Under the pieces are notes generated by a model. The model was not told the origin of the DNA. It ran no database searches and was given only the letters and a program-made list of their open reading frames with translations. From assembly GCA_027081405.1 (NCBI GenBank), contig JALWKO010000084.1, forward strand, positions 1 through 64,000: DNA of 64,000 nucleotides. Direction: 5' to 3'. Of the stretch, positions 15,936 through 25,090 are shown in pieces (positions within the stretch are counted from its first letter, which is position 1; the number at the start of each line of letters is the position of its first letter). The translations under genes and the position numbers were made by a program. Source of the DNA: Campylobacteraceae bacterium. Its GTDB lineage: Bacteria; Campylobacterota; Campylobacteria; Campylobacterales; Sulfurovaceae.

Positions 15936-16013
15936 CGTCGTTTCGTTTCCTTTATCATGTTTCATATTGTGATCTCGTTCATCAAATCGGGAACAAGGAT
16001 ACCAAAAGCTTCC

Positions 16014-17852
16014 TCAATTTTCCCGACCGCACGCTTCGCGGACTTTTCGTGCCAGCTGATGGGGACGCAGTCCCAAGTGCTCCTCCACGACCGGTGTCTT
16101 GCCGTGGGGGATGAACCGGTCGTCGTATTCGAAACTGACCAGTTCCACCCCTTCGATCCCCTCCGCGTCGAAATACTCCCCGATCGCCGAAGCCACACCC
16201 CCCATCCGGGCCCCATCGCTGAATACGAACCATCGGCGATACGTGCCGACGAGGGTGCGGAGCATCATCTTGTCGAGGGGTTTGACGAAGCGCAAATCGA
16301 GTACGCCCGGTTCGATCCCCGAACCGGCAAGCTCCGCCCGGGTCGCCAGCGCCCGCCCCACGCCGTTGCCGTATCCCACGAAGAGAACCTCTTCCCCTTC
16401 ACGCAGCAGATGGGCCCGCCCCGTCTCGTAGTCGGGCACGTCGAAATCGTCGGCCATGAACGCCCCCCGGGGATAGCGCAGCGCCAGCGGGGTGGGGAAA
16501 TGGGCGGCGAAGCGGAGCGCCTTGCGGAAACTCGTTTCGTTGAAAGGGGCCATGAGGGTGAGATTGGGGATGGGGCGCAGATAGGAGATGTCGAAAGCCC
16601 CCTGGTGGGTCTCCCCGTCCTCTCCGACGATCCCGGCCCGGTCGATGGCGAAGACCACCCCCACGTTCATCAAAGCGATGTCGTGGATCACCTGGTCGTA
16701 ACCCCGCTGCAGGAAGGTCGAATAGATCGCGCAGAAGGGTTTGAACCCCTCCTTGGCCAGCGGCCCCATGCTCGTGACCGCGTGCTGCTCGGCGATCGCC
16801 ACGTCCCAGAACCGCTCGGGGTACTTCTCGATCAGCGGACCCAGCCCCGTACCGCCGGGCATCGCCGCCGTCACCCCGACGATCCGGGAATCGGCGTCGG
16901 CCAGCTCCATCAGGGTCTCGCTGAAGATTTTGGTGGCGCTTTTTTTGGGAGAAGGAGCTGCCAGGGGTTCGCCCGTTTCGATGTCGAAGGGTCCCACGCC
17001 GTGCCAGTGTTCCATCGGCCCTTCGGCGATGCGGTAGCCTTTGCCCTTGACGGTTTGGGCATGGACGATCACCGGTTTGTTCAGGGAGCGTGCCAGCCGA
17101 AAGGTCTCCACCAGCGAAGGGATGTCGTGGCCGTCGACCGGACCGATGTAGTCGATCCCCAGCTCCTCGAAGAGGATCCCGGGGGTGATGAGACGGAACG
17201 ACTCTTCGAAGCGTTTGGCCAGATAGCTCGCCCCTTCGGGGAGGTGTTCCAGGAGCGACTCCGTCTTTTTCTTGAATTTCTGGTAGAACGATCCGGCCAT
17301 CCCTTTGGAGAGGTAGCGGCTGATCGCCCCGATGGGGCGGGCGATGCTCATTTCGTTGTCGTTGAGGATGATCACCACCGGGTATTTGCGGTCCCCCAGT
17401 TCGTTGAGGGCTTCGTAGACCATCCCCGCGCTCATACTTCCGTCCCCGATGAGGGCCACGGGGATCCGCTCCCCCTCTTCGCCACGCAGCCGGATCGCCT
17501 TGGCCGCCCCGACGGCCAGGGAGATGGAGGTGGAGCTGTGGCCCGCTTTGTAGTAGTCGTAGGGGGATTCCTCGGGATTGGTGTATCCGGCGATCCCACC
17601 CCACTGCCGGAGGGTGTCGAAACGGTCCCAGCGATCAGTCAGCAGCTTGTGGGCGTAGGCCTGGTGGGAGACGTCGAAAAGGAAGGGATCTTTGGAGACA
17701 TCGAAGACGTAGTGCATCGCCACGATCAGGTCGACCGCCCCCAGGGTGGAGCTCAGGTGCCCTCCGGTACGGCTGACGGTTTCGAGGATTTTTCGCCGGA
17801 TCTTTTCGGCCAGCTCCTCGAGCTCTTCGTAGCTGTATCCGTGGATGTTCAT
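16014..17852 (-). CDS. dxs: 1-deoxy-D-xylulose-5-phosphate synthase
   Basis: Dxs condenses pyruvate and glyceraldehyde-3-phosphate with thiamine diphosphate, the first step of the MEP isoprenoid pathway; ispH, the last step, is at 49.7 kb. The true start MNIHGYSYEELEELAEK follows GGGAGGAG and overlaps the preceding small gene's stop; the 702-aa track ORF extends wrongly upstream. GDGSMSAGMVYEALN is the cofactor motif, with VGEDGETHQGAFDISYL in the pyrimidine-binding domain. Length 612 aa is normal. Confidence 0.96.
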   Translation of the reverse strand: MNIHGYSYEELEELAEKIRRKILETVSRTGGHLSSTLGAVDLIVAMHYVFDVSKDPFLFDVSHQAYAHKLLTDRWDRFDTLRQWGGIAGYTNPEESPYDYYKAGHSSTSISLAVGAAKAIRLRGEEGERIPVALIGDGSMSAGMVYEALNELGDRKYPVVIILNDNEMSIARPIGAISRYLSKGMAGSFYQKFKKKTESLLEHLPEGASYLAKRFEESFRLITPGILFEELGIDYIGPVDGHDIPSLVETFRLARSLNKPVIVHAQTVKGKGYRIAEGPMEHWHGVGPFDIETGEPLAAPSPKKSATKIFSETLMELADADSRIVGVTAAMPGGTGLGPLIEKYPERFWDVAIAEQHAVTSMGPLAKEGFKPFCAIYSTFLQRGYDQVIHDIALMNVGVVFAIDRAGIVGEDGETHQGAFDISYLRPIPNLTLMAPFNETSFRKALRFAAHFPTPLALRYPRGAFMADDFDVPDYETGRAHLLREGEEVLFVGYGNGVGRALATRAELAGSGIEPGVLDLRFVKPLDKMMLRTLVGTYRRWFVFSDGARMGGVASAIGEYFDAEGIEGVELVSFEYDDRFIPHGKTPVVEEHLGLRPHQLARKVREACGREN

Positions 17853-18097
17853 CCCTCCTCCCGGTAGCGCCGGAGCGCTTCGAAGATCAGTTTGCGGGCC
17901 CGGGAGGGCTTGAGCCGTTTCCCTGAAAGCCCGATCTCTTCCAGAAGCTTCGCAAGCCAGGCGTCTTCGCATCGGTGACGGAAAAAATTGAGCTCTTCGT
18001 CCCGGACGATCTTCCGCCGACGAAGATCCCCGAGACGGGGACTCCAGGGGGCGCTCCCTTCCGGCAGCGGGCCGCGACGGATCGGGCAGCGTCTCAT
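17849..18097 (-). CDS. Hypothetical 82-aa basic protein bridging hisC and dxs
   Basis: The start ATG overlaps the hisC stop and the stop overlaps the dxs start (ATGA at both ends), so this ORF links the two genes in one coupled operon. The protein is very basic (MRRCPIRRG; LGDLRRRKIV; RARKLIFEALRRYREEG) and predicted helical, with no membrane segment. I do not recognise it. In Campylobacter jejuni this exact gap between hisC and dxs holds fliF, fliG and fliH, so this ORF sits in a former flagellar locus; I see no clear FliH similarity. Confidence 0.6.
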   Translation of the reverse strand: MRRCPIRRGPLPEGSAPWSPRLGDLRRRKIVRDEELNFFRHRCEDAWLAKLLEEIGLSGKRLKPSRARKLIFEALRRYREEG

Positions 18098-19188
18098 CCG
18101 AGCACCTCCTCCACCGCCGCAAAGAGGCGGTCGTTCTCCCGGGGGGTCCCCACGGTGATCCGCACCGCGTTCAGACCGTATCCGGCCAGGTTCCGCACGA
18201 TCACTCCCCGGCGGAGCAGCGCATCCGAAAGGCGGGTCGAGTCGATCCCCTCGGGGAGGATCCAGGTGATGAAATTGGTGAAACTCTCGATCGTCTCGAA
18301 CCCCTTTGCCCGTGCGAAGGCTTCGTAGCGCTCCAGCTCATTGAAATGGAGCTCCATCGTCCGCTCGATAAAGGCGTCGTCCCCGCATGCGGCCGTAGCG
18401 GCGGCCAGGGAGAGGGTGGTGATGTTGAACGGGGGACGCATCTTCATCAGCGCACGGATGATTTCGGGGCGGGCGATCCCGTAGCCCACCCGCATGCCTC
18501 CCAGTCCGTAGGCTTTGGAGAAGGTCCCCAGATACAACGCGTTGGGGTAGGCCAGGATCTCCGACGGAGAGATCGCAAAAGACCGATCCTTGGCGGCGGC
18601 GTACTCCATGTAGGCCCCGTCGACCACCACCAAGGTATCGGGATCGGCGGCTTCGATGATCCGGAAGACGTCGGCTTTGGGGGTGGCGTCCCCGGTGGGG
18701 TTGTTGGGGGTGCACAGATAGACCACCTCGGGGCGCTCCCGCTCCATGAGCTCCACAAACTCCTCCGGAATGTGGCGCCAGTGGGGGGTGCGCAGGACGC
18801 GGGCCCCCTGCTGACGGGCGTAGATCTCGTACATGGCGAAGGTGATCCGGCTCATGAGGACCGAAGCCTCCCGGTGGAGCTTGGCCCGGGAGACAAACTC
18901 GAGGATCTGGTCGCTCCCCGCTCCGATGATGATCGACTCTTCGGGGACTCCGAAACGCCGGGAGAGGGCCCCTTTGAGTTCGAACATGCTGTCGTCGGGG
19001 TAGCGGTGGGCCTGGGGCGCGGCCGTTCGGATCGCCTCGAGGGCCTTGGGGCTGGGGCCCAGGGGATTTTCGTTGGAGGCGAGTTTGACCACCTCTTCGG
19101 GGGCGATCCCGAATTCCCGGACCACCAGCTCAATGGGCTTGCCCGCTTCGTAGGTCTTGATCGCATCCAGTTCCGGATTGAATCGCAT
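18094..19188 (-). CDS. hisC: Histidinol-phosphate aminotransferase
   Basis: HisC is a PLP enzyme of histidine synthesis and can also serve in aromatic amino acid transamination. The pattern VKLASNENPLGPSPKALEAI, then CTPNNPTGDATPK, then GTFSKAYGLGGMRVGYGIA with the PLP lysine, is diagnostic of the HisC/aspartate aminotransferase group. Length 364 aa is typical. It follows pheA and lysA, the usual Campylobacterota order, and the position after pheA suggests a role in phenylalanine synthesis too. Confidence 0.93.
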   Translation of the reverse strand: MRFNPELDAIKTYEAGKPIELVVREFGIAPEEVVKLASNENPLGPSPKALEAIRTAAPQAHRYPDDSMFELKGALSRRFGVPEESIIIGAGSDQILEFVSRAKLHREASVLMSRITFAMYEIYARQQGARVLRTPHWRHIPEEFVELMERERPEVVYLCTPNNPTGDATPKADVFRIIEAADPDTLVVVDGAYMEYAAAKDRSFAISPSEILAYPNALYLGTFSKAYGLGGMRVGYGIARPEIIRALMKMRPPFNITTLSLAAATAACGDDAFIERTMELHFNELERYEAFARAKGFETIESFTNFITWILPEGIDSTRLSDALLRRGVIVRNLAGYGLNAVRITVGTPRENDRLFAAVEEVLG

Positions 19189-19230
19189 GTCGTTCCTTTT
19201 TATCTACAAACGTTCGTTCCGCCCGCAGGC

Positions 19231-20298
19231 TCAGACGTCGTCGGCCTCTTTGACGTAGGATCCCAAAAATTTGATCGAATCGGCGTGCCGCTCGAAAATC
19301 GCGGCGATTTTGGGATCGCTACGGTGTCCGTCGAATTCGATGAAAAAGATCGACTCTCCCCCCACGATGTGGGATTTGATCTTCGTCAGGTCGATCTGTG
19401 CTTCCTTGAAATCGAGGAGGAATTCCACCAGCGCTCCGGGGCGGTTGGGGAGTCGGACGAGGATCGTGGTCTTGTCCCGTCCGCTGGGGGCGTTTTCGAA
19501 ATCGCTGACGATGAAGAACCGGGTCCGGTTGTTCCCCTCATCTTCGATGTTGCGGAACATCACCGGGAGCTTGTAGAGGCGGGAGGCCACCTCGGCGCAA
19601 ATCGCCGCCGCTTCGGGATCCTCCGCAGCCATCTGGGCCGCCTTGGCGGTCGATTCGACCGGGATCTGCTCCACCTCGTCCAGCCCCATGTCCTCCAGAA
19701 ACCGGCTGCACTGCCCGAAGGCGATGTCTTTGGAGTAGATCCGGCGGATCTGTTTGAGGTCTTCGGCCCGGGTGGCGAAAACGTGGTGGATCTCGATGAT
19801 CACCTCGGCGATGATCTTGAGATCGTAGTCGCTCAGGCACGAAATGGTGTCGCTGACGATGCCGTTGAAGGAGTTTTCGATCGGCACCACCCCGAATTTG
19901 GCGCTGCCGCGGGCCACCTCCCGGAATACCCCCTTGATGGTGTGGATCGGCAGATAGCTGCTCATGGCGCCGAACTTGCTCTCGGCCGCCTGGTGGGTGA
20001 AGCTCGCCTCGGGACCGAGGAAGGCGATCCGCTCGGGAAGTTCGTAGTTGCGTGCCACGGCGAAGAGTTCCATGAAAAGCGCCTCGATCGCCTCGTCGCT
20101 GAGCAGCCCCTTGCGCTCCCGGTTTTTCCGTTTGAGCCGTTCGAGGATCTCCTTTTCCCGTTCGGGGCGGTAGATGGGAGCGTTGGTGCGGTGCTTGAGC
20201 TCCCCCACCTGCCGGACGTATTTCAGCCGCTCGTTGAACAGATCCAGGAGCCGGTCGTCCACCGCGTCGATCTGCTCACGCAACTGCTCAAGCGTCAT
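19231..20298 (-). CDS. pheA: Bifunctional chorismate mutase/prephenate dehydratase
   Basis: PheA converts chorismate to prephenate and then phenylpyruvate. Residues 1-85 are the AroQ-type mutase helix bundle (LREQIDAVDDRLLDLFNERL). Residues 93-270 are the dehydratase (RIAFLGPEASFTHQAA and GVVPIENSFNGIVSDT). The ACT domain starts near 275 (KTTILVRLPNRPGALVEFL). The usual phenylalanine-sensing ESRP motif reads LTKIKSHIVGG here, so feedback binding may differ. The gene overlaps lysA by 11 bases. Confidence 0.95.
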   Translation of the reverse strand: MTLEQLREQIDAVDDRLLDLFNERLKYVRQVGELKHRTNAPIYRPEREKEILERLKRKNRERKGLLSDEAIEALFMELFAVARNYELPERIAFLGPEASFTHQAAESKFGAMSSYLPIHTIKGVFREVARGSAKFGVVPIENSFNGIVSDTISCLSDYDLKIIAEVIIEIHHVFATRAEDLKQIRRIYSKDIAFGQCSRFLEDMGLDEVEQIPVESTAKAAQMAAEDPEAAAICAEVASRLYKLPVMFRNIEDEGNNRTRFFIVSDFENAPSGRDKTTILVRLPNRPGALVEFLLDFKEAQIDLTKIKSHIVGGESIFFIEFDGHRSDPKIAAIFERHADSIKFLGSYVKEADDV

Positions 20299-21517
20299 CG
20301 TCGTCCTCCAGGTAGGCTTCCTCCAGACGGATCAGGTCTTCGAAGTTCTCCCGATCCCGGATCAGGCGGCAACGTCCCCCTTCGCAGGCCACCTCGGCGG
20401 CCCGGGGGCGGGTGTTGTAGTTGCTGGCCATGACGAATCCGTAGGCCCCCGCCCCTTCGATGACGATCAGATCCCCCGGCCGGGTCGGAGGAAGAGCGAT
20501 CCCTTTGGCGAGCCAGTCGCCGCTCTCGCAGACCGGCCCCACGATCTCCGCTTCGCTCGCCGCTCCCCGCTCCTCCTTGTCGGCCGGGAGGAAACGGACC
20601 CCATGCCAGGCGTCGTAGAGCGAAGGGCGCAGCAGATCGTTCATCGCCCCGTCGACGATGACGAAACGCTTGTCGCCGTTGCGCTTCTCGTAGAGCACCC
20701 GAGTCACGAGCCAACCTGCCTCGGCGACCAGGTAGCGTCCCGGTTCGCAGACGATCGTCAGATCGAGCCCCCGGATCGCCTCCTTGATCGCGGCGGCGTA
20801 ATCGGCGGGGTCGATGGGGGTTTCGTCCCGGTAGACCACCCCCAGGCCGCCCCCGACGTCGAAAAAGCGGATCTCCACCCCGATCGCCGCCAGAGACCGG
20901 ACCAGATCGGCCACGATCCCGGCCGCCTCCCGGATCGGCTCCAGATCGGTCAGCTGGGAGCCGATATGGAAATGGATCCCCACCGGGTCGAGATGGGGGG
21001 AGTTTTTCGCCCGGATGTACATCCGTTTGGCGGTATCGAGGGAGACGCCGAACTTGTTTTCGTGCAATCCGGTGGAGATGTAGGGGTGGGTTTTGGGATC
21101 GACGTTGGGGTTGACCCGGATCGAAATCCGCGCTTCCCGCCCCAGCCGGCGGGCGATCGCCTCGACCCGCTCCATCTCCGCTTCACTCTCCAGATTCAGA
21201 AAGAGGATCTCCTCTTTGAGGGCCCGTTCGATCTCGTCGTCCCGTTTTCCGACGCCGGAAAAAATGATCCGATAGGGTTCGATCCCCGCTTTGCGGGCCC
21301 GGAGCACCTCGCCGACACTCACACAATCAGCCCCGGCACCCAGCCGGGCGAGAAAGCGGATCACCGAAAGGTTGGAGTTGGCCTTGACGGCGTAGGCGAT
21401 CATCGATTTGGTCCCGGCAAACGCCTCCTTGAGCCGTTCGTACCGCTCCCGGATCCGGTCGAAATCGTAGACGTACAGCGGCGTGCCGTATCGCTGCGCC
21501 AAAGCTTCGAAGTTCAC
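20288..21517 (-). CDS. lysA: Diaminopimelate decarboxylase
   Basis: LysA makes lysine by decarboxylating meso-diaminopimelate with PLP. The lysine that holds PLP is in MIAYAVKANSNLSVI, the glycine-rich phosphate loop is FFDVGGGLGV, and the substrate-side cysteine is in GPVCESGDWLAKG. Length 409 aa is typical. It is the first gene of lysA-pheA-hisC-(82 aa)-dxs. Confidence 0.96.
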   Translation of the reverse strand: MNFEALAQRYGTPLYVYDFDRIRERYERLKEAFAGTKSMIAYAVKANSNLSVIRFLARLGAGADCVSVGEVLRARKAGIEPYRIIFSGVGKRDDEIERALKEEILFLNLESEAEMERVEAIARRLGREARISIRVNPNVDPKTHPYISTGLHENKFGVSLDTAKRMYIRAKNSPHLDPVGIHFHIGSQLTDLEPIREAAGIVADLVRSLAAIGVEIRFFDVGGGLGVVYRDETPIDPADYAAAIKEAIRGLDLTIVCEPGRYLVAEAGWLVTRVLYEKRNGDKRFVIVDGAMNDLLRPSLYDAWHGVRFLPADKEERGAASEAEIVGPVCESGDWLAKGIALPPTRPGDLIVIEGAGAYGFVMASNYNTRPRAAEVACEGGRCRLIRDRENFEDLIRLEEAYLEDDDDA

Positions 21518-21593
21518 GCGTGCCCCCTGTCTTGGGTGGAAATGGGGGCTATTTTATCCAATTTTGCCTCCCCTTCTTCTGAACGCTTCTTGA

Positions 21594-21609
21594 CATAGCT
21601 ACGGCTATG
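21594..21609. other. Hairpin in the gap between lptF/G and lysA
   Basis: CATAGC-TACG-GCTATG forms a perfect 6-bp stem with a 4-base loop. It lies in the 172-base gap (21518-21689) upstream of lysA and downstream of lptF/G. The rest of that gap holds nothing I can assign apart from a probable leader or promoter for lysA. Confidence 0.3.
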
Positions 21610-21689
21610 CCTGCGAAGCGATGCATTGCCTGGACAAAAACTGGAGATGTTGTGGGCATGACCTATTTGTTAGAGGTACCCTGAAGAGT

Positions 21690-22766
21690 TTAGACTCTAC
21701 GCCGGAGCGCCTCCCGGAGCGCCCAAGCACAAAGGAGTCCGGCGGGCAGGAGCATCCCCCAGTTCGGATCGATCACCCCGTTGCGCCCCAGTCGATACAT
21801 GGCGAAGAAAAAGGCCCACACCAGCAGTGCCGACGCCAGAGAAACGAGCCAGATCATCTCCAGCCTCAGATAGCGCCGGTGGGGAGGAATCCGGAAAAAG
21901 AGCAGAATCACCAACGCCGGCGCGAACAGCGGCATCACGAGGGTGTTGTAGAGTGTCGCCCGGATCTTGGAGCTGTCCAGATGCTGGGCCGCAAGCAGTT
22001 TCCACGCGGCCAGGGCGTCGGGAATCCGCAGACTCCGCCCCTTGTAGATGAGTTTCACCACCCGGGGGCGGTACCCCCGGAGGATCGTCAGATGGCTACG
22101 GTTGTGATCGGTGAAACCCACCGCTTCGCCCCGGGAATCGAAGCGCAACACCCGTTCCTCGGCCCTCGGCGCCGTCCAGCCGTCCCGGGAGTAGCGGGCC
22201 CGGGACACCTGCAGAATCGAGACGAGTTTCCCTCCCCGGAAACCGAAGCGGATCACCCCGTGCAGAACCCGCCGGACCGGATCGAGCTCCCGGATATAGA
22301 CGAAACTGCGGTCGTGCTTGAAAAAAAGATCCCGAACCTTCTGCTGGGAAAGGGTGTTGTGCAAAATGGCGCTGGAGCGGTTGTGGGCATAGGCAAACGG
22401 GGTGAACGCAAGCGCCGCGAACAGGAGGTAGATTCCGACCGCGACGAAAAGAAAAGGACGCAGCACCTCTTGGGGAGCATATCCGAAAGAAAAAAGCGAC
22501 ACGAGGGTGTTGTCCCGGATGAAACGGACCATCGTCCAGACAAAAGCGAAAACACTCACCAGAGGGAACAGGAGCTGGACGAAATACTCCCACATCGACA
22601 CTGCGTAGAGGAGACGGAGGTTGGCCCCCACCTGAAATCGATGAAGGTTCTGCAGATAGTCGATAAACGTCACCGCGACCGAGAGTCCGAACAGGAGGAT
22701 CAGAAAATGGCGCAGATAGTGGCGGACGATATACCGGGCGTAGCGCCTACCGGGCACAGGGATCAT
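21690..22766 (-). CDS. LptF/LptG-family permease (lipopolysaccharide export)
   Basis: The 358-aa membrane protein has the YjgP/YjgQ pattern: N-terminal YARYIVRHYLRHFLILLFGL, a second helix pair near residues 60-110, a periplasmic domain rich in beta strands (residues 120-260), and two or three closing helices. LptF and LptG pair with LptB to extract LPS from the inner membrane. Which of the two this is cannot be told from motifs alone, and its partner is not in the window. It overlaps pth by 20 bases, an order shared with Campylobacter. Confidence 0.88.
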   Translation of the reverse strand: MIPVPGRRYARYIVRHYLRHFLILLFGLSVAVTFIDYLQNLHRFQVGANLRLLYAVSMWEYFVQLLFPLVSVFAFVWTMVRFIRDNTLVSLFSFGYAPQEVLRPFLFVAVGIYLLFAALAFTPFAYAHNRSSAILHNTLSQQKVRDLFFKHDRSFVYIRELDPVRRVLHGVIRFGFRGGKLVSILQVSRARYSRDGWTAPRAEERVLRFDSRGEAVGFTDHNRSHLTILRGYRPRVVKLIYKGRSLRIPDALAAWKLLAAQHLDSSKIRATLYNTLVMPLFAPALVILLFFRIPPHRRYLRLEMIWLVSLASALLVWAFFFAMYRLGRNGVIDPNWGMLLPAGLLCAWALREALRRRV

Positions 22767-23325
22767 CGCTTGCCTTCAGACGGTATCGGGAACGGATCTC
22801 CTCCAGTTCCATCCGTGGAATCCGCAGCGCCACCCGGGTGGCGTAGTCGACGAGGCACCCCACCTTCGCGGCCTCCTCCGGGGAGAAATCGCTGAGTACG
22901 TAGTCGGCCACCTGGGATTTGTAGGGGGGCTTGCCCACCCCCATCCGGATCCGGACGTATCCGCTTGTCCCCAGTTCGGCGTCGATGCTCCGCAGTCCGT
23001 TGTGGCCGCCATGCCCTCCTCCCCGTTTGATCCGGATGTCTCCAAACGGCAGATCGATGTCATCGTGGATCACCACGATCCGCTCGACCGGGATTTTGTA
23101 GAACCTGGCAACGGCAGCGACGCTGCGTCCCGAGAGGTTCATGTAGGTCGTCGGTTTGAGAAAGAGGAGGTCGTTGTGGCGGTAGAGTTCGCCGTGAAAG
23201 CTGCGGTTTCCGATCGTACGCGCGTTCGTCTCCTCGACGAGGCGGTCGACGACCCGATAACCGATATTGTGGCGGTTGTGTACGTACGTCGGCCCGGGAT
23301 TTCCCAATCCGACGAAGAGGACCAT
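22747..23325 (-). CDS. pth: Peptidyl-tRNA hydrolase
   Basis: Pth frees tRNA from peptidyl-tRNA that drops off ribosomes. MVLFVGLGNPGPTYVHNRHN contains the N-terminal asparagine and the catalytic histidine (HNIGY). LKPTTYMNLSG and VIHDDIDLPFGDIRIKRGGG with GGHNGLRSI complete the active site. Length 192 aa is typical. It is four bases downstream of rplY, a common translation pair. Confidence 0.96.
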   Translation of the reverse strand: MVLFVGLGNPGPTYVHNRHNIGYRVVDRLVEETNARTIGNRSFHGELYRHNDLLFLKPTTYMNLSGRSVAAVARFYKIPVERIVVIHDDIDLPFGDIRIKRGGGHGGHNGLRSIDAELGTSGYVRIRMGVGKPPYKSQVADYVLSDFSPEEAAKVGCLVDYATRVALRIPRMELEEIRSRYRLKASDDPCAR

Positions 23326-23329
23326 CCGA

Positions 23330-23866
23330 TCAGCGGGCCTTGATCACACCGCAGACCGAAACGTGGGGGCGGTCCATCAACCGGCACCCTTCGGGGGCTT
23401 CGATGTCCCGGACGAGGATCGACTCATCCCGATCCAGATCGCTCACGTCGAGGGTGAAGTTGGTGGGGATCTTCTCGATCGGACCACGGACCCGCAGCCG
23501 GCGTTTGGTGATGACGAGAACCCCTTTGTTTTTGAGTCCTTTGGGGGTGCCCACCGTCTTGACGGGGACCAGATAATCGGTGACGTATCCGGGGATGGCG
23601 ACCCGCAGGTCGACGTGGACGATGTCACCGGTGACGGGATCGAGTTCGTACTCCTGAACCACGACGTTGAATTCCTTGTCTCCCACTTTGACGGGGAACG
23701 CAAGGGAGTCTTTGCGGCGGACGGTCCGGATGAAGTCCCCTTTTTTGAATGCACAGTGGACATTCTCCACACCCTTGGCGTAGATGTTGGCAATTAGATA
23801 ACCATCTCGGCGCAGCTTCTTGGCGTTGCTTTTGCCGATACTCTCTCTAATGATACCTTCGAGCAT
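23330..23866 (-). CDS. rplY: Ribosomal protein L25 (CTC form)
   Basis: bL25 binds 5S rRNA. The N-terminal domain (residues 1-95: IGKSNAKKLRRDGYLIANIY, then FPVKVGDKEFNVVVQEYELD) is the 5S-binding part. The C-terminal beta domain (VGTPKGLKNKGVLVITKRRL and on) is the extra TL5/CTC segment. Length 178 aa suits the long form. It begins the rplY-pth-lptF/G unit. Confidence 0.93.
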   Translation of the reverse strand: MLEGIIRESIGKSNAKKLRRDGYLIANIYAKGVENVHCAFKKGDFIRTVRRKDSLAFPVKVGDKEFNVVVQEYELDPVTGDIVHVDLRVAIPGYVTDYLVPVKTVGTPKGLKNKGVLVITKRRLRVRGPIEKIPTNFTLDVSDLDRDESILVRDIEAPEGCRLMDRPHVSVCGVIKAR

Positions 23867-23932
23867 AATTGGATCCTTGATTGTAAAGTGGGGCGCAATG
23901 GTAGCGAAAAAGCCCTGAAATTCCCCTGTAAA

Positions 23933-25090
23933 TCAGAGCTCTACTTCTTCGTCGTCTTTGAACGTATAGGCGTCCAGCTCCGCCGCCGAGAGCCCTTTGC
24001 GGCTCCCACCGGCGACGCTTCCGCTGCCGATCCCCTCCAGACGGAGCTTGAGATCGGAGGGGGAAGTGGCGTTTTCCAGTGCGATCTCTTCCGAAATGAT
24101 CCCCTCCTGCACCAATTCGAAAAGGTGCTGATCGAAGGTCTGCGAACCGTAGATGTCTTTCCCTTCCGCGATGGCATCGGGGATCTCGAAATCGCGCCCT
24201 TCGGCGATCAGTTCCGAAATCCGCGCCGTCCGGATCATCACCTCCACGGCGGCGATCCGAGCATTGTCCACGGTCCGGACCAAACGCTGGGAGATCACCC
24301 CGTACAGAACCGAAGCGAGCGACTGCCGGACCCGGTTTTGCTCCCCTTCGGGGAACATTCCGATCACCCGGTCGATGGTCTCTTTGGCGTCGAGGGTGTG
24401 CAGGGTCGAGAAGACCAGGTGACCGGTGTTGGCCGCATGCAAGGCCATGTCGATCGTCTCGGTATCCCGCATCTCCCCCACGAGGATGATATCGGGGTCT
24501 TCCCGGAGCGCCGCGGGGAGCGCTTCGTGGAAACTGTTGAAATCATTCCCCAGCGAGCGCTGGTTGATGAGGCATTTTTCATCTTTGTAGACGAATTCGA
24601 TGGGATCCTCGAGGGTGATGATGTGTTTGTTGTAACTGTGATTGACCCGGTTGAGGATCGCCGCCAGCGTCGTCGATTTCCCCGATCCGGTCACACCGGT
24701 GACAAGTACCAGCCCCCGAGGGATATCGGCGAATTTTTTGATCACCTGGGGGAGGCGGAGTTCATCGACGGTGGGAATCTTGGAAGGGATGAGGCGGAAA
24801 ACGGCGCTCAAGCCTTCCATCTGATAGAAGACGTTGACCCGGAAACGGCTCGCTTCATCGAGGATATAAGCAAAGTCAAGCGCTTTGTTTTCCTGCAGTT
24901 CCACAAACTGATCGGCGGTAGTGATCTGGCGGATCAGTTCGACCATCGCCGCGGGCTCGATAAACTCATTGCCCAGTTTTTTGAGCACCCCGTGGATCCG
25001 CACCCGGACGTGGGAATTGGCTTTGAGGTGAAGATCGCTCCCTTTGTTGGCGACCAGGGTTTTGAGATAAACGTTAAGCTTCGCGCGCAT
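23933..25090 (-). CDS. pilT: PilT-type ATPase of type IV pili / twitching retraction
   Basis: PilT powers retraction of type IV pili, driving twitching and DNA uptake. Residues 1-110 are the PAS-like N-domain (LNVYLKTLVANKGSDLHLKA); the Walker A is GVTGSGKSTTLAAILN, the Asp box and Walker B are LEDPIEFV and ALREDPDIILVGEMRD, and the His box is STLHTLDAKETIDR. I start at MRAKLNVYLK, with a GGAGGAG site inside the tal gene end; the track start is longer. The tail (GSGSVAGGSRKGLSAAELDA) is a family-variable extension. No other pilus genes are in view. Confidence 0.9.
   Translation of the reverse strand: MRAKLNVYLKTLVANKGSDLHLKANSHVRVRIHGVLKKLGNEFIEPAAMVELIRQITTADQFVELQENKALDFAYILDEASRFRVNVFYQMEGLSAVFRLIPSKIPTVDELRLPQVIKKFADIPRGLVLVTGVTGSGKSTTLAAILNRVNHSYNKHIITLEDPIEFVYKDEKCLINQRSLGNDFNSFHEALPAALREDPDIILVGEMRDTETIDMALHAANTGHLVFSTLHTLDAKETIDRVIGMFPEGEQNRVRQSLASVLYGVISQRLVRTVDNARIAAVEVMIRTARISELIAEGRDFEIPDAIAEGKDIYGSQTFDQHLFELVQEGIISEEIALENATSPSDLKLRLEGIGSGSVAGGSRKGLSAAELDAYTFKDDEEVEL

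Noticed and set aside
15936-16013. SAM riboswitch upstream of metK
   Set aside because: The 78-base gap to dxs is too short and shows no conserved helices of a SAM riboswitch class.
14856-17867. 1,003-aa plus-strand ORF over metK and dxs
   Set aside because: It lies antisense to two clear genes and has the histidine/aspartate/glycine-rich composition produced by reading GC-rich coding DNA backwards.
16014-18122. 702-aa version of Dxs
   Set aside because: The extra 90 N-terminal residues are out-of-frame translation of the 82-aa gene; the ATG with GGGAGGAG at 17852 gives the normal Dxs length.
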